This document shows, in pieces, positions 63,611 to 64,000 of a stretch of DNA of 64,000 bases (within the stretch, counting starts at the first letter, position 1; each line of letters begins with the position of its first letter). Below the pieces are notes generated by a model. The model made no database searches. It had not been told where the DNA came from and worked only from the letters and a program-made list of their open reading frames with translations. This DNA is from Thermosipho sp. (in: thermotogales) (lineage in GTDB: Bacteria > Thermotogota > Thermotogae > Thermotogales > Fervidobacteriaceae). The position numbers were made by a program, and so were the translations under genes. The DNA is taken from NCBI GenBank assembly GCA_030153605.1, contig JASKLO010000005.1:1-64000 (forward strand), in the 5' to 3' direction.

Positions 63611-64000
63611 TCACGCAATCATTTTTCCGGTCATTATTAAAATTCCAAGAATAATTAAAAATGTTCCTCCTAGAATTCTAAGAAAGATTTCCCATTTTGG
63701 TTTTCCAAAACTATATGAAATTAGTTTAGAGACAGGAATACCGATTGTCAAAAATGGTATTGAAATTCCTAAGGAATAAACAAACAATAATATTCCGCCC
63801 TTTAAGGCGCTAGAGCCTGCAGCAATTGTTAAAATTGAACCTAAAATAGGACTACTACATGGGATCCAAACAAGACCAATAGCGCCACCAAAAAGAATAC
63901 CAGTAAAAAATCCTCCACCTTTGAATTTCCAAACATTTATTTTACTTTCTTTAACAATTTGCTTTCCACTCAAATAGAAAATTGCCATTAGAATTATTAA
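63611..64000 (-). CDS. CcdA/DsbD-type thiol-reducing membrane protein (partial)
   Basis: The last 129 codons of a gene whose N terminus lies past the window. Four hydrophobic helices; [13 protein letters not shown] contains the second conserved Cys-Pro-type motif of CcdA (I-P-C-x-x-P), with the usual G-G-A-I-G ahead and G-I-S-I-P-F-L after. CcdA carries electrons from cytoplasmic thioredoxin across the membrane to extracytoplasmic thiol proteins. The frame is open to base 64000 with no stop, so the ATG at 63988 is internal. The small gap to the OsmC gene makes an operon likely. Confidence 0.85.
   Translation of the reverse strand, partial: LIILMAIFYLSGKQIVKESKINVWKFKGGGFFTGILFGGAIGLVWIPCSSPILGSILTIAAGSSALKGGILLFVYSLGISIPFLTIGIPVSKLISYSFGKPKWEIFLRILGGTFLIILGILIMTGKMIA

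Noticed and set aside
1-64000. CRISPR arrays, tRNA or rRNA genes, insertion sequences
   Set aside because: No regularly spaced repeats, no cloverleaf-like or rRNA-like stretches and no transposase motifs were found by reading the gaps; a weak tRNA-like fold could still be missed without software.

Overview
The window is about 64 kb of dense, AT-rich bacterial chromosome. Several lines point to a thermophile of the Thermotogota, probably Thermosipho or a close relative. These are a maltosyltransferase of the kind known from Thermotoga maritima, an elongation factor P with a Thermotoga-like RGSG tip, a maltodextrin and pullulan enzyme set, a 2-ketoacid ferredoxin oxidoreductase, strong AGGAGG ribosome sites and frequent TTG/GTG starts. 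The genus is inferred from gene content and recalled family sequences; no search was run. I found no rRNA, tRNA, intact insertion sequence, prophage or CRISPR array.

Layout. 1-985 holds the start of iorA, cut by the window edge. 1258-5092 is a forward operon: anion or sodium-coupled permease, YqeH GTPase, PduL phosphotransacylase and purine nucleoside phosphorylase. 5269-13328 is a long reverse run: Mrp, SurE, peptide deformylase, DEAD-box helicase, OmpH/Skp, LptB, a secreted beta-propeller protein, DUF2344, EF-P, Asp23, NusB, and last a type IV pilin-like gene with no ordinary start codon. 13467-16982 has a small membrane protein, an ABC-F ATPase and a MATE exporter. 17160-18104 is decayed DNA whose 3' half is the remnant of a UDP-galactopyranose mutase gene; an intact GT4 glycosyltransferase follows. 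After mnmG, a short remnant of the 5' end of glutamate dehydrogenase lies between two terminators.

21969-32195 is reverse: mreB, an EamA transporter, a LOG-like protein, ileS, a lone receiver protein, then pullulanase and maltosyltransferase in one operon behind a LacI-type operator-like palindrome. 32295-34766 is an ABC-2 export operon whose ATPase gene carries a one-base frameshift. A large O-antigen-ligase-like protein follows on the forward strand. 38260-45147 is reverse: a Fur-family regulator with ZnuABC behind a perfect 19-bp palindrome, then ribF, nth, a sugar aminotransferase, a small coiled-coil protein and a purine permease.

45271-48022 is forward: YjbQ, a shikimate-kinase-like protein, HU and a second MATE exporter. 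48026-56847 is a DNA-processing block: AddA/AddB-like helicase-nuclease and a DpnII/MboI-type (GATC) restriction-modification system with two methyltransferases. 56950-60978 has galE, a secreted esterase, a LysM L,D-transpeptidase and a short-chain dehydrogenase. 60984-64000 is reverse: a glycogen-debranching enzyme, an OsmC-like protein and the C-terminal part of a CcdA-like membrane protein.

Themes are alpha-glucan use (pullulanase, maltosyltransferase, debranching enzyme), metal homeostasis under an autoregulated operon, envelope functions, and DNA repair next to restriction. Nothing here is clearly a new defence or mobile system. The most useful oddities are the start-less pilin gene, the three decayed or frameshifted loci, the two alternative hairpins before ileS, and the two operator-like palindromes.
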